DNA of 64,000 nucleotides from Antitrichia curtipendula (Eukaryota > Streptophyta > Bryopsida > Hypnales > Leucodontaceae), in assembly GCA_951230915.1 (NCBI GenBank), contig OX579633.1:49986029-50050028 (forward strand), given 5' to 3'. Made by a program: the position numbers and the translations under genes. Below, one piece after another: positions 1-12,842 of this stretch (its first letter is position 1; every line of letters starts with the position of its first letter). The notes beneath the pieces were generated by a model. That model was not told where the DNA came from. It searched no databases and saw only the letters and a program-made list of their open reading frames with translations.

Positions 1-295
1 CCATCAATGAAAGCATTTGTACTTTATACATTCAAATTTTTTGCTCAACCTTTTTCCTATCTGGCAAAGTTTTGCAAGTCTTATTTAAATTTTAGCATGA
101 GGTAGCTTGTCCGTCCCTCCAAATAATCCCCTGTGATTAGCTAACAAGTCAAAAAGGGCTTCATGTTCCAGCTACAAAAAAACACTGCTCTTACTAGCTT
201 TACTCCTAATTCAAATCATTTTGCTAATTAATAAAAGTATTTTTTTATTGGTTTTCTTGGAACCCAACAAAACTATTGTTAAAGTTAGTATGAGG

Positions 296-1223
296 GGTAG
301 TCACACCTTCTTCACCCCATTCTCAATCTTCAGAGAATGGAAACATGGCACTTTCTCGTCGGCTCTATGTGACTTGTAGAGGTCCCATTCTCTAAAGATC
401 AAGAATGGACATTCTTCTCCTCATGAAGTGAAGAATGGACGTGAAGAAGATTCCATTGAAATATTTTTCCACTGCTTTGGAGCTCACACTTTCACCCTAA
501 TTTAGAATTTTTTATTATTTTCTACACTACGTTTTGCTCTATCTAGTCAAGTTTGCACGCTCTAAGGTAATATGCTCCTAAAGCGACCATTTAAGGGCTG
601 GTCGATCTTTTTCACAGGCTTCTGTGGACAAAAATATTTTTAGATCATTTTTTAGAGAAAGAAAAATAGATGTGGAACCTAACACAAGTGTTTTTGTATT
701 TTTCCAAACATTTTTGAATTACTTGTTAGTTTTCAAAGATTTAAGGTATAGGCACCTATTTGTGAACATAGGTCTTCTAAAATCTATCCACTTGCAACTT
801 GTAAAGAGATGTGCAGAAATCAAAGACAATGATTGGCTCTTGCAATAGAGAAACAATTTTTCCTCAATGCATTCAATTGCTAAACTGGTCCATTTGAGGA
901 TCACCCCATCTCCATTCTCCACCTAAAATAGGGGCGGTTTGAAGAAGATGGGCGCTTTTAGAGCACACTACCTTACACCTTCATTGTCCATTGCACGTAG
1001 CTTGCATATTTCTGTGCATCCATCATCCATTCCACGCATTCTGCATGTTTCGGTAAGTCTCGGTGTGTAGTTCTCCACTCTCATTCTCCTCGCCTACAGA
1101 AGGAGTGTCACACCTTCTTCTCCAGGGTTCATGTATGGCTCATAATTGGCTCCTCTTTTCTCTCCACAACTTCTCATTCTTCTTCTTCATAGAAATTCCA
1201 GATTCGGAGAAGGTGTGACCACC
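296..1223. mobile_element. Foldback element with GGT(A/G)GTCACACC ends
   Basis: The left end GGTAGTCACACCTTCTTC is the near inverse of the right end GGAGAAGGTGTGACCACC. Another partial copy of the terminal motif lies inside, near 1107. An arm around 301-340 (ATTCTC...GAGAATGG) and its inverse near 389-420 add internal inverted structure. No target duplication was recognised and there is no coding content. Confidence 0.45.
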
Positions 1224-2057
1224 TAGGTGGTGGTGCCTTAATAGACTATCCGTTTCGTTGAATTTGATCTGATGGGTGTATAATAGGGTTCACTCCCTTA
1301 ATCGCTGATCAATTGCAGGGGCACAGTCACCTCAATGCCCATAAACCTCCCAGTGGTCGTCATGTCGTCATGCAGCCAGCGAGAATTATTACCCCCACTG
1401 CAGCGAGTTCAATAGCGGATTCAATGTCCCCAGTGAGTGCCAGCTGCTGCACCCACCCCACGCTAAAAGAATGTCCCCCCCCCCAACTAAAGTTATTCAC
1501 CAGTTCAGCTCATTGTGAATTATAATAAACTTGCGTAATGAACCCCGCCACTAATCGCTGATTAATGAGATGTTGATAAGTAAGTTTATGCGGGGTGCGT
1601 TAAGTAACTGCTGAATTGTTTTGACTTCATTTTGACTTGCAGGTCAGGTTTCTTCCTGAGGAAGTTCAGTCTGTGTTTAACTTTGGGACGATGAGAACTT
1701 AGTTATCCGAGTTTATGTCCAGGCCAGGAAACAGCCGCAGAGCTGGAACCGTCGTCAGCGAGAAGCCTGGCATCCGTCACGTCAGGGTCTTCTCCTTAAC
1801 TTAGTTTTGCGGTCTCCCAATTTGTTCAACTCCATTTGAGACTGAATGCAGAAAGGTGAATTCAAGCAAAGAATTTCCGTTGATTTGATGAATTAAAGTC
1901 TAGTTCGGATTGCCTCGTGGATATGAGAATCAAGGAAAAGGTAATAAAGTTCTAATTGGTGCGCATTCAGCTAATATCTTGTTGAACTACATTGACATCT
2001 AGAGAAGGCTGAGCACGCACTCACTTTAATAGGTCGAACTCAAAATGGCCGACGCAT
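1224..2057. other. Intergenic, no gene recognised
   Basis: Composition is closer to genic DNA between 1300 and 1800, and a 70-codon open frame exists at 1313-1525. It has no recognisable motif and no convincing splice partners. Confidence 0.3.
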
Positions 2058-2418
2058 GTGCACCTAAAAGAGACACTCTTCTAATTGTACCACTTATCTA
2101 CAACAATTCCAATTTATTTTTTATTTTTTTATACTTAAAACAAATGAAATGGAATTTCATTGCCAATGATAAAGTACAAGGCAACTAGCCATAAGTGTTC
2201 AGACTGAGAACATATATAAACAAACATACAAGAAACAATGAATACTAACTACAGACAATCCAACGGGAGCCTGGGACGGGCCATGAGTTGCCTCAAAGGC
2301 TACCCACCAACGAGGCTTGACGACCTCCTTTCAAAAGTCTGAGATTTTTCAAACTTGAAATCTTCACCCCAATTGTAGATAGGTGGCGCAACTAGGAGAG
2401 TGTCTCTTTTACGTACAC
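2058..2418. mobile_element. Foldback element with ~50-bp inverted ends and an internal LINE-like 3' end
   Basis: The left arm (2058-2110) and right arm (2370-2418) are inverted repeats sharing TAAAAGAGACACTC and CTATCTACAA. Inside, in minus orientation from about 2335 to 2120, is a segment ending in GGCAATGAAATTCC.TTTCATTTGTTT and an A/T-rich tail. The same 3' end occurs at 41474-41607 on the plus strand, where it has a clear target duplication, so the inner part is probably a 5'-truncated LINE or SINE copy. Confidence 0.5.
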
Positions 2419-2644
2419 AATACCTCATTTTTAGAGCCGCCGAAACTCTTCATCTACACGAGCCTTGCAAAAGTTTAAAGTTGAGTTAATATCCATTTCC
2501 TTTTTGTTGTTCATCATATTGCATTGGAGTAAATACACGCAATTACTCAAAAACATTGCTTGTAAATTCTTACCTAAAACGTAGACAATCAAAAGATGAA
2601 ATTTTTAAGATTTGGTTTTTGAGTTCATCGATAATCAATGCTTT

Positions 2645-2700
2645 TGGTAATTCACAACTTACTCATATAATGTCCAAAAAATGCATATTAAATGCACTGA
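2645..2700. repeat. Fragment of the CCTATTTTCAGCACTTT foldback family
   Basis: The stretch TCATATAATGTCCAAAAAAT followed by GCATATTAA matches the terminal arms of the element at 26138-26485 and the solo arm at 12165-12235. Confidence 0.4.
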
Positions 2701-2794
2701 AATCTTCCTACTGGTGATCATTAATATCCAATCAAATAAAAATAAAATAAAATTTAGATAGTCTCAAATTTTTTCATGAACCCTAAAATAATCA

Positions 2795-3706
2795 TTAACC
2801 CCTAAAGGACCAATATGCATTTTCTGTCCATATAGAAATTTTGGGCAGGTACCTGTGACTGGAGATTTTTATATTTTTGACTGAAATTTTAAAAGAAGTT
2901 GTGCGCAAGGAATATCTTTCATATGCACTAAATTTCATGACGGTTGGAAATACAAATCAAAAGTTATGGCCTAATATATTACTTTTTTCCTTGGCTGGAT
3001 AATCCGGGCAAATCTGAAAAAATCACTCTTTTCAGAAACAAAAATTTGAAATTGGTTTTCTAGAGTTACATTGTAAGTGGAAAGCTTTGAATAATTCCAT
3101 TTTGACCAATGAGTCAAAAGTTACGAGGAGTTTTAGTTTGCGGGCAGTTACGGAATCTCTACTCTAAAATAAACTTTGAAGTCCTTTATCTTACTCAATT
3201 TTCAATATTTTTGGAAAAAAATAAAATCATGGGATGTAGATAGTTTATTGCAACATTTTGACCATTGGTATTGGCATTTTCCAATTCCATACCTAAATTC
3301 TTAACAATTTTGTACTTTGAATCATTCTCTACTTTGTTCTACTTACTATTTTTTTCCTATATGTTGTACAATTCCAAATGATGTGAATTTTTTTAAGCAT
3401 GTAGCCAACTTGTCTAGGAAAAAGAATCCAAAGAAGCACAACCATTTTGGACATTTTTAAATTGAAAAGTAAGCTTCTGAAGTGCAGCTGCCCCAAAAAC
3501 AATTTCAGTGATTTTGATTGCTCATATCTTGCAATCCATGTGGTAGAAATTTCTGAAATTTTTACCACATGTTCTCAAGTTAGCATACTACAAGATCCCA
3601 CGGTTACATGTGTCAAAAAAAAATTCAAAAATTTGGTACTTGTACTAAAAATGGCAGCTCTTGAGCATTTTTGGTGAAAACGAAGTCATGAAACTTTAGG
3701 GGTTAA
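2795..3706 (+). mobile_element. TTAA element, family 2 (about 0.9 kb)
   Basis: It is bounded by TTAACCCCTAAAGGACC and ACTTTAGGGGTTAA. The body shares long blocks with 22095-23046 and the inverse of 33240-34184, notably CTTCTGAAGTGCAGCTGCC. The small open frames inside (3329-3568, 3447-3677) are chance frames in the repeat. No transposase. Confidence 0.8.
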
Positions 3707-4195
3707 GTGTTGGGCTTTTTTAATCCTATACACATCTATCAAGGCTTCTAACTCTATAAAAAGCACCTCCTATAAGGCGCTTGCCATGTAACTATGTCTT
3801 GCATTGTTATATTTGGTAATCGTGCTTGGTATTGTTCACAATTAGAAATATGGTTTGCATGGACTAAGCTTTAAAACCCTCACTTGATTTGAAAGCTTAG
3901 TCTATGCAAATCACATGTTTCTACTCCTTGTTACGTATACAAAATTAAAAAGGAAAAAGCCACATGTTTAATGTAGGGTTGGGTATCGTATCAGTCTTGA
4001 GCTACAATTAAAATTACACCTTCAAATATAAGACCCGTGTGTAATTTCACGTTGTACCCTAAACTTCAAACCTCCTTGCTTTGACTTCAATTAGTATTTA
4101 TGCTTTGTATACTAAAACAATCCATTTATAAGAAGGAAATTTTTTTTTTAAATCAAAGCACAATGATATCGGTAATAGGAACCCCAATCATACAC

Positions 4196-4743
4196 TAAGG
4201 TAAACCAGCCTATGACAGGCCAGGTGCCTAATACAGACATCTATAAGATGACCCATTACAGTTTTCCATCAATCTGTGCCAGGTTTTTTCCAATTAATGT
4301 AAGCAAAACTTTATTAGGTAGATGGATGGCTGAAATCAATGTTTTGTATGATGGTGATGGAGATGTTAGAGACTGTTTTAGGAACTCGTCCCTTTCTAGT
4401 GTAATTCATTACATGAACTAACTTTTTTTATTCCTTTATGTCATGTCCATGTTAGAAAATATTTCAACCATGTTAGGAAATATTGTAACTGCATTGGGTG
4501 GTTTGATGACCACCATGGGTATAGTTTTTGATGGTTGTGGGATAGTCTACAGACTGTTTTGAGCCATCTGACCAATTCACTTCAAAAATCTGTAACAAAT
4601 TCATACTTTGTCAAAAAAAATAAAATTTCAATTGTTCTACCAATTTTTCATGTTTGCTTTTACATGAAAAAAAAATTTCAAAATTTCAAATATGCCAACA
4701 AGGCAAACCAGGCAATCTGCCTGTCATAGGCTGGTTTACCTTA
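4196..4743. mobile_element. MITE with perfect AGGTAAACC ends and TA duplication
   Basis: The ends AGGTAAACCAGCCTATGAC (from 4198) and its inverse (to 4741) are followed inward by further matching bases, a terminal inverted repeat of about 24 bp. TA flanks both sides (4196-4197, 4742-4743). This fits a Tc1/mariner-type MITE. The internal open frames are not conserved. Confidence 0.75.
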
Positions 4744-6902
4744 ATTTGGATCCTTTTGTAAGTATTAGTACCGCTATCCTTAATATATGACCTCGAAAAG
4801 GTCCATATCTTCTTCAGTGTACCGCTATACATGTACACACTAGTAAAATCCCTCTGCATGGTTCCCGAATGAGGGCGCTCCTCCTCTCGCACCGATGTGC
4901 AAATGAGAAGAAGTAATTGCACGGGGTTATTAATGCCAGTACCGAAGCCCTGCCTTTTGCCCCCTCGATATTACGTCCAACCCATCCAAAGTGGGTGGCC
5001 TGATCCAATTGATCACCCCGCCAAGCACTAATAAGTTTTGGGTATTAATAATAATAATTAATAACTTCCACCCCCCACTGGTGCTGCAAGACTGGTTTCA
5101 ATGGGATTGATATCATGACTCTTGTGAAAACCCAAGAGATTGTTATCAAAGTCTTGACTCTACTCTCATCAAACTTGCAAACATTGAAACCTTGTGTGCA
5201 CATGAGTTATTAGGGTTTGAAGCTCCCTCTCTCCCTCTCTCCCTCCTCCAGAGCAGAGCAGGCAGCCTCCAGGCATTGAAAGGGAGTGTATGAATGAGAC
5301 CTGTGTCGTGTGTTGACTTCCGTTTTTTTGCGTCAAATTTTTTTTCACCCTCATTCATCCAAACCAAGCCTTTTAGTTCCCCCAGGTCAGGAGTCTTGAT
5401 AGATAGGGGTTGCAAACTGAACTTCCAACTGAAAAATTCATTTCCAAAGTGACGAAAAATTTGCTGACATTTTTAATGGAGTCAACTGACTGAATGGTAT
5501 TCGCAGCTTTCACACATTTTCGTGCATGTGTGGGAGCCATACTACTGCCCTCACTTACAATCTTGTCACCCGCCTTTACCATTTAAAACTTAAAAATAAA
5601 TGCCGAGTGGCTCTGGTGAGAACTTTGGCCTAACTTATTAAGTTATAATATTTGGGGGCCAACCAAAAGCTTTGGGACGAAGGGAAAAAACTGGACGCGC
5701 TTGTCATGGGTGTGCCTGTAAAAAATCTGCCAAGGGACTTACAGGATCCAAGGTGCTACCCAAATTTGAAATTTACACTAGACTTCTGCCGTGGTTGTTT
5801 TTTCTGTTTCTTCTCACTGCTGCTGTCACCCCGGCCTCCCCTCGATGGAGTTTTAGATTTAACCAATGCAAGGCTACGGTATTATAAACAATGGTTTTTC
5901 TTAGGGCAGGGCAGGGGGGGATATTTTTTTTTTTTGCGGCAGTGTAAAGTTTCCATGGATTCAAAATTCAATGGTACTGTACATTGGTATTGGGTGAGTG
6001 CTGTCATACAGAGCAGAGTGCCACAGTGAGTGACTCTTTTTTTTATGTGGGGATTTGTAGAACAAAACTTACATTCACCAGCTTCAATGAATTTTTTTTT
6101 ACGTTTCTGTCTGGCAAAGTTGTTCGGCGGGATTACAAAAATAATCCAAAAAATATATGAAGGGACCTTGTTTGCAGAGTAAGAGAATCAAACGGTACAA
6201 AGTGCACCTCAGTTGCCTAGACAGCTACTAAGTAACTCTTTTCATCAGATGAAAGATGAGGAGAGGGTAAATTATTTTAGACTCTGAATTCAACCAGGGT
6301 TTAGCAGGTGGGGAAATTAGCAAAGGCCACTTTGGCAGTGGATGACGGACGGACACCAAAATGAGTAGCACATTTGATGCCTAACTTTTCTTTTTACCCA
6401 GCAATTTTGTCCCTAATCTAGACCAATTAGGGTTTGAGTCCAGAAGATTGGGGTTTGTTCAGCCACACTCAGTGAATGACATTACTTCCATTGAAAGCAC
6501 AGTTATGAATAAACACTAGAATAGGAAAGAAAAAAAAAATGAGACCTCAAATGGGTTGTGAGTCTGTGGGAACAACAGGGAACGTTGGTTGAAAAAAGAC
6601 ATCTAATTTTATTTTTCTTCCAGTGAATTGGAGGGTCTAATCTTCACTGAAATAATTTTAAAATTTTAAAATATTCTAAAATAATTACAATACAAATTTT
6701 AAAACAATCTGATGTGGCATTAGTGCGACCACATCAGACTACTATTTCCAAATTTTTATTTATTTATTTATATTTTAAAAATATGTGGCCAGTATTCATC
6801 ATTGATGATGAATAGTGGCCATTGTCCCTCAAAGGGGCTATGAGTTCCATTGAAGGAAACTTTCACTATCAAGCAGTCCCTTTGAAGGCTCATTTTTTTC
6901 CT
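4744..6902. other. Intergenic, no gene recognised
   Basis: Mostly single-copy-looking sequence. The open frame at 5652-6029 lacks any family signature. A short hairpin, CTGATGTGG...CCACATCAG, lies at about 6709-6740. Confidence 0.3.
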
Positions 6903-7052
6903 GATGCCCCTTGAAAGTTGCGGGCCTCCATGACCAAGGTGGTCATCAAAATGCTTTGATTATTGAGCCAATAGGTGCATTCTCTGTTTTTACAAAGAAC
7001 AATGAAGTCATCCATCACACATTTTGGGTCCTTGGCATTCTTCCAGAGTTAA
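6903..7052. mobile_element. Short TTAA-type element, family 6 (about 150 bp)
   Basis: It shares ATTATTGA.CCAATAGGTGCATTCT and AATGAAGTCATCCAT with copies at 10936-11028 and 12843-12995. The right end GCATTCTTCCAGAGTTAA is an imperfect inverse of the left end CCTTGAAAGTTGCGG. Confidence 0.55.
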
Positions 7053-7197
7053 CCTTAAAACAATAGATGTATCACCAAGGAAGTCAACTAAAATATGATC
7101 CAATTATTGGATGATTGTATACATTGGTTGTGTCTAGAGAAATCTTGAAATGATTCATTTAAACATTTGGAGGGTCTTCTAAAGTGTTGCTACAATG

Positions 7198-8157
7198 GGA
7201 ACCCCTGGAGGACCGAGGCCTTTTTTCCATACAAAAACATACAAAACAATCATTCTATTGCAAAGAGCAAAAAAAAATTAAACTTTTTTTTAAAAACACA
7301 TGTAACCATATAATTTTATACTAGACTAGTACAAGAATGTACAAAAGAAATTTCAGAAACTTTGACTACATAGGTTGCAAGATATTTGCATCCAAAGTGA
7401 AGAAAACAAGTTTTTGTGCACGTTGCTTGACTAGATTTTTTGGCTCTGAATCTTCTTAATTCAAATTTTTTGTACTATTGATTTTGATTTTCTAAGTATT
7501 TATAATAAACACTTGAGTTGAAAATCTAGGAAGAAAAATTCAAGAAAAAAACACTTTATTTTTACTCATTCAAAAATTGTTGAGTAGAAGTAGGCTCAAG
7601 GTTGAAGGAAAAACTAAATTGTTAATAGCTCTAAGATGAAATTGAAATATAATAATCCCGACTGTGAGATTGTTCTAGCAAACAAATGGAAGCCCGACTA
7701 ACAATATTTTTTGGAAAATTGTAAGAATTGCATTAAAAAATGAATCCTACGAGTTATTTTTTCAAGAAGATGCTTAGATTGACCAAAAAACTAAGCTTGT
7801 CCATAACTTTCTCATTACTAGTCCAAATAGAATGAATCAAAGCTTCAAATGTAGACAAAAATATATAATTCTAGGGGAATTTTTTTGACTTCTTGTAATT
7901 TTTTTGTGTACCTACCAATCTCCGTTTTTGACTTCTTGTAATTTTTTTGTGTGCCCACCAATCTCTGTTTTTGTCTTATTGTGCCATAACTTTTTCTCCG
8001 GGGCATGAATTGAAATAAAAATTATATATCCACAAAAGTTTCACAAAACTCTACATCTTTAAAAAGTTTCAAAAACATTCACTATAAATTGAAACAACAT
8101 GAATCTATGCGGACCCAAATTGTCCCTCGAGGGGACAAATGGTCCTTTAGGGATTAA
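7198..8157 (+). mobile_element. TTAA element, family 1 (about 0.95 kb), left end decayed
   Basis: The right end is intact (GGTCCTTTAGGGATTAA) with the family palindrome TGTCCCTCGAGGGGACA just inside. The left end reads GGAACCCCTGGAGGACCG, a mutated TTAACCCCTAAAGGACCG. An internal 50-bp direct duplication lies at about 7883-7976 (GACTTCTTGTAATTTTTTTG twice). Confidence 0.7.
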
Positions 8158-8678
8158 CAAGCCAAGATGAGTTGCTGAAGATCGTGCTAAGGTAGAAACC
8201 AAATATCATTGATGCTTATGGGACCAACTATTAAATAATACAACATGTATTGACACTATACCTTTTGTAACAGACTAATACATATGCCAATGAGTTTTCT
8301 TCTAACTAGTGGCAATAATTGTCCATGTCCATGCAACATGAGCATTAGACCCCAACAAACTTCTCTTTTATAGATATGTAAAACCTTCATTTAAAAAAAA
8401 ATTCTACATGACAACTTCTGTACCAGGGAATTGGGTTGAGACTCTATTGTAGGATAAACAAACTCTTTACACGTAAATGTCATGGTTTTTGAAAATACAT
8501 TGAAAACCTAGCCCAAGCCTAATCTACGTGAATGTAAATTCCCCTTACAATATGAGTTATTTCTCATTAGGATTAGGTTTTTTGATGTTCCCACCATAAA
8601 CTTATTATCACAATTGATATAATATAGAAAGTAGCATTGCGGATGTCAAAGATTTTTTGCAAAATATCATAGAATAGG

Positions 8679-9516
8679 TTAACCTCTAAGGAACCATTGT
8701 GCTACCATAGGGCAAATGAAAGTGCATAAAAATGGAAATTTTGGCATGAAATCTTGAAACGCTTTTTCAGGATCATAGAATACTAATTTTGTTGGAACTA
8801 TTATTTCCATTTCAATTGGTGCCTAGGTCCAAAAGCTATGCCACTTAAAGTAAAAATAGTTGTTCCGAGACAATTCAAAAAATAACAAAGCTCAAAATAA
8901 TTAAAAATAATGATTTCTTATTGAATATAAGAATAACTATTTATCTATTGGAGTATTTCTAATTCGTTCTATTTGGATTATTGTTGTAAAAATTATAAAG
9001 CATTACTCTTGTTTTTGAGGCATTTTGAACATCTTCCTAAACAAACACGAGATTCTTTTATTTTACTCAATTTGTACAATTTTCAAAAAGATAAGGGTGC
9101 ACAAGATTTAGATTGTTTGTTGTAATAATCTCACCATTAGGATTGACATGTTTCAATTTTATATTAGAGTTATTAACAATTTAGATTAACTTTCCATCTA
9201 GTACCTAATACTTATAATTAACAATTGTTAAAGAATTAAAATAACGTTTATTTTTATGAAACTTCCTCCTTAGACTCTCAATTCAATTCTCCACCTTAAA
9301 GTTTTTTCACTTCAAAATTTGTAGTGCAAAACTTTTAAGCTAGGAAGATTCAAGGTTTATATATTTCTTCCACTCGTTTCCATAGATTTGTCTATTACAA
9401 GATCCTGTAGTTTTATCTACAACAATAGCAAATTATTTCATCTTTACATTTTACTCAAAAATTGACATTTTGGGAGTTTATTTTTGTAGAACTTTCTCAA
9501 GAACTTTAGAAGCTAA
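8679..9516 (-). mobile_element. Decayed TTAA element, family 1
   Basis: It starts TTAACCTCTAAGGAACC and ends near CTTTAGAAGCTAA. The body shares blocks with other minus-orientation family 1 copies (CAATCTCACCATTAGGATT, AGAGTTATTAACAATTTAG). Confidence 0.5.
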
Positions 9517-10710
9517 CTTTTTAGGTTCCATGGAACCAAAATTGGTTTCCATCTCATGAGAAATGAAACAACTCTTAATCTAAGAGGAATTGGGAGTGAG
9601 ATATCTAGAAAATGCAAGTTACTAATTCATTTGATAGAGAATAAATTGGAACAATTAGATCTGAAAAATACAATTGCAAGCAACACTTATACGTGTTTAA
9701 ACACTAACAAGTCTACCAATCTTTGTATAATATATGGAAAGAAATGCAAAATATACATCCCTTTTCGTCAAATAGAATTGGCAGCTTTAGGAAGAAAAAG
9801 GCAAACACAAAAGGCACAAATAAATAGGTACTTTTTGAAAAGAAGGTAACTATAAAGGAATATGACATATAAAACTAAGTATTGCAATGTTTGAAGTACT
9901 TTCATGTATTATGGTCAACTACATGTTTTTTCCTAAATCTTTTCCCATCTTCTGTTATAGATGCTAGCTTCAACTACCCCTAAGTAAATCTTGATCAATC
10001 ACAAAGAAGCATAACTAAATTTGTGTCAATTTAAAATAGAAGATTTTATATATGCCCATGTCAAGTTCTTTTTTTGCTTAATACATGTTTATGAAGCTGC
10101 TAGTTTTGTTGACATATATTTGTGCATTTTCCATACATTTTTGTGAATGATGTTGTATATGTAGTCAAGAAACTCTAAATTCTTGCAATACACCCATTGT
10201 TTTATCGCTCATTATCCAATAACTTTTTTTGTTTTGATTCTTTTGTCCTCAATAATCTCACAACATCTACTAAAGATTATGTCTTTATTTTTGTTTTTAT
10301 CCAAAAAACTATGGGACCTAAAGAGTTAACTTGTCCCTTTGGATGTACTGCTATTGAATAAAGAATTGACCAAACAATGACATTCCTTCTTTTTCACTCC
10401 TCACACACACTTATCAACTTCTTCGCCATTCCTTACTCACATAAATCCTTGAAGAACATTCCATATTACTACTTGGTCAAAATTTCATTAGTTGAATTAC
10501 TTCAATTAGAAAGCTTTAAATATACCTTTTTTTAAATAAAAATTACCATTTCAAAAATTTAGAAAAAATATGAAAATGGGATAGAAATACATCATTGAAG
10601 CTACATTTTCTTAATTAGGCATTTAAACAAATTTAGAATCAAGAACTATCAAGAGCTATGTGAAATATAGGTTTAATTTTCTACCATTCCCCTTGGGCTT
10701 GGTTTGTCCT
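9517..10710. other. Intergenic AT-rich sequence
   Basis: No gene. The 97-codon frame at 9556-9849 has repeat-like composition and no recognisable domain. Confidence 0.3.
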
Positions 10711-10939
10711 TTAACCCTTAAACGACGAGCTCATCGCCGTGGAAATTATTTGTTTTAGTATTGTGTGAATTGACAACTTAAAATAATGCAAAAGCATTTA
10801 CTGGAAGTCAAACTACTGTAGATGATATTCGCTTTTTGCATAAAAATTAGAGGATGAATAATTGCACTTTTGTCTTGCATAGAGCGATTCTTTGTCAATC
10901 ATCGGCCGGAAAAAGTCCTCAAAGTCATTTATGGATTAA
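10711..10939 (+). mobile_element. TTAA element, family 3 (229 bp)
   Basis: Ends are TTAACCCTTAAACGACG and CATTTATGGATTAA. This is the shortest and most uniform abundant family; shared blocks include TATTGTGTGAATT and TGGAAGTCAAAC. Confidence 0.8.
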
Positions 10940-11031
10940 CCCTTGGCAGGACGCACCCCTTGTGACCAAGTTAGTGACCAAAGTTTTCCGATTATTGAAC
11001 CCACACGTGCATTCTTTGTTTCTACATTTAA
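10936..11031 (+). mobile_element. Truncated family 6 element abutting family 3
   Basis: It shares the TTAA of the preceding element, then reads TTAACCCTTGGCAGGACGC and the family 6 body up to TCTACATTTAA. Another TTAACCCTTGAG insertion boundary follows at 11028. Confidence 0.45.
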
Positions 11032-11144
11032 CCCTTGAGATGAATACATCTAAAAGCGTATGCTAACTAAAATCACAAACCTAAAATCACTACAAATTCT
11101 TGCCTAAAATGTACTCACATTGTTCATGAGAGTCTATGATCACT

Positions 11145-12162
11145 TTAACCCTTAACCCCTAAAGTCCCAAGGCCATTTTCTGGCCAGAAACCACTGAAAA
11201 CTGCCATTTTTGCTGCGTTCATCCAAAAAAACGGAAAAAAATTTCTTTCAAAAATCTAACCGTAAGATGTTGTACTTAACTTGACTAAGATCATGTGTAA
11301 AAATTTCATCAAGTTTGACCGTACGGATTGGAAGAAAATTGCATTCAAAGTTCGGGAAAAGTTTTTTTGGGTGCTGCCCTGAAATTTCAGATGACTTTGA
11401 CTGCCATTTGTTGAAATTTTTTGCACTACAGACTTTGAATTTAAAAATTGAACATATGTTAGATCATGTTAGGAACATGTCCACCAATTTTCAGCAGATT
11501 TGGAGGCTTATAACACCTCCCAAAATATCTTGCAATGCAACTATGTTGTGAAAAATGACAATACAATACTTTTTTTTGCAACGAGATTTCGTAGCCCATT
11601 CTTTGGGCGTCCTCAAAAAGTTTCAGAGAATTGCACGTCCCAGACTGTCACCTGCTGCCCACCCCCAGCCTCCGGTCAGAGTGCAAACCCGCGTTCAAAC
11701 TCCCCTTCCACAGTCAATGGAATTGTGGCTGACCAGGCTGCCCCTCGAGTTTGGTTTGAGTGAAGAAACCCCATAACTTCTTCATCCAACATTGGGTTTC
11801 AATAAAAATTATATATCCACGAACCTCTCAGAAAAATGGACGTCCTCAAAAAGTTTCAAAAAATCATAGTATAATTTCAGCCTGTAGGTACCTACCCGAA
11901 CTCCAAATTGTCCCCCGAGGGGAGAATGGGACTTTAGGGGTTAAACGTTGAGGCGTACGTTTTGCGGCCGATGAATGACAAGAGAATCTCTTGTGTAGGA
12001 CAAAAGTGAAACTATTCATCCTCCAAATTTTGTGGACAAAGGGGAGATCATCTACAGTAGTTTGTCTTCCAATGAATGCTTTTGCATTAGTTTAATCCAA
12101 CAATTCACACGGGGTCAAAACAAATGATTTCTACGGTTATGAGCCCGTCGTTTAAGGGTTAA
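11145..12162 (-). mobile_element. TTAA element, family 3, split by a family 1 insertion
   Basis: TTAACCC (11145-11151) precedes an inserted element (11152-11944); the family 3 sequence then resumes as TTAAACGTTGAGG and runs to CGTCGTTTAAGGGTTAA. Deleting the insert and one TTAA leaves exactly 229 bp with an intact TTAACCCTTAAACG end. Confidence 0.85.
11152..11944 (+). mobile_element. TTAA element, family 1 (793 bp), nested in family 3
   Basis: Ends are TTAACCCCTAAAGTCCC and GGGACTTTAGGGGTTAA, a near-perfect inverted repeat. The subterminal palindrome TGTCCCCCGAGGGGAGA lies near the right end and CCATTTTCTGGCCAG near the left. The overlapping frames at 11315-11951 are not conserved. Confidence 0.85.
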
Positions 12163-12164
12163 GG

Positions 12165-12460
12165 AACACCTATTTTCAGCACTTTGAAAATTCATAGTTT
12201 ATTCATACGCTGTCCAAAAAATGCATTCTAAGATAATCTAGAATCCCCTGTTCACTACCAAGAGGACCCCCACAATTTTTTTCTTCAACACAACAATGGG
12301 AACCCTGCTGAAATTGCTTATTTGTGCAATTTTAGATGTAGTTACCTTAATGGGTGCAAAGAAACGTGTTGCATAAGCTACTTGTGTCCCCAATGGTCGT
12401 TTGAAGGTTCCCAATGAAGTCATCCATTGGACTTTTTAGGTTCCTTATAGGCCGGGGTTG
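12165..12460. repeat. Solo arm of the CCTATTTTCAGCACTTT foldback, plus a family 6 fragment
   Basis: ACACCTATTTTCAGCACTTT and the following ~55 bp match the left arm at 26138. The stretch CCAATGAAGTCATCCATTGG near 12411-12430 matches family 6. Confidence 0.45.
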
Positions 12461-12842
12461 AGGACATTCCGAACATCCACTGAAATCCATGCTAAAATAG
12501 GGCTCGGCTACCAGGCACCTCCAGCCACCAATCACGCACTGCCCCAACACTCCCGGTCCTAGTTGTCAAATTTCCCTTTCCAGAAATTGAGCCCCTTTTG
12601 CCATTCCCTTATTACACTGCACCACAGCAGCACAAAGCCTTGTGGGCTGCAAAATTAAATATCATAAATATCATTTTCAAAGCAAAAGCATACCCCCACC
12701 CCACCCACCCCCTCATCTCCTGCAAATTAAATATCAGAGTAAATGTCGGTACAACCACAGAATTATTACTTAAATATCCCAGTAATAAGCTTCAGAGCAG
12801 ATGATTAAATTTGTAATTTAGTTCAAAAACTAAAAGGCTAAA

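Noticed and set aside
5652..6029. 125-codon frame on +
   Set aside because: It has no family signature and includes poly-T-encoded Phe runs.
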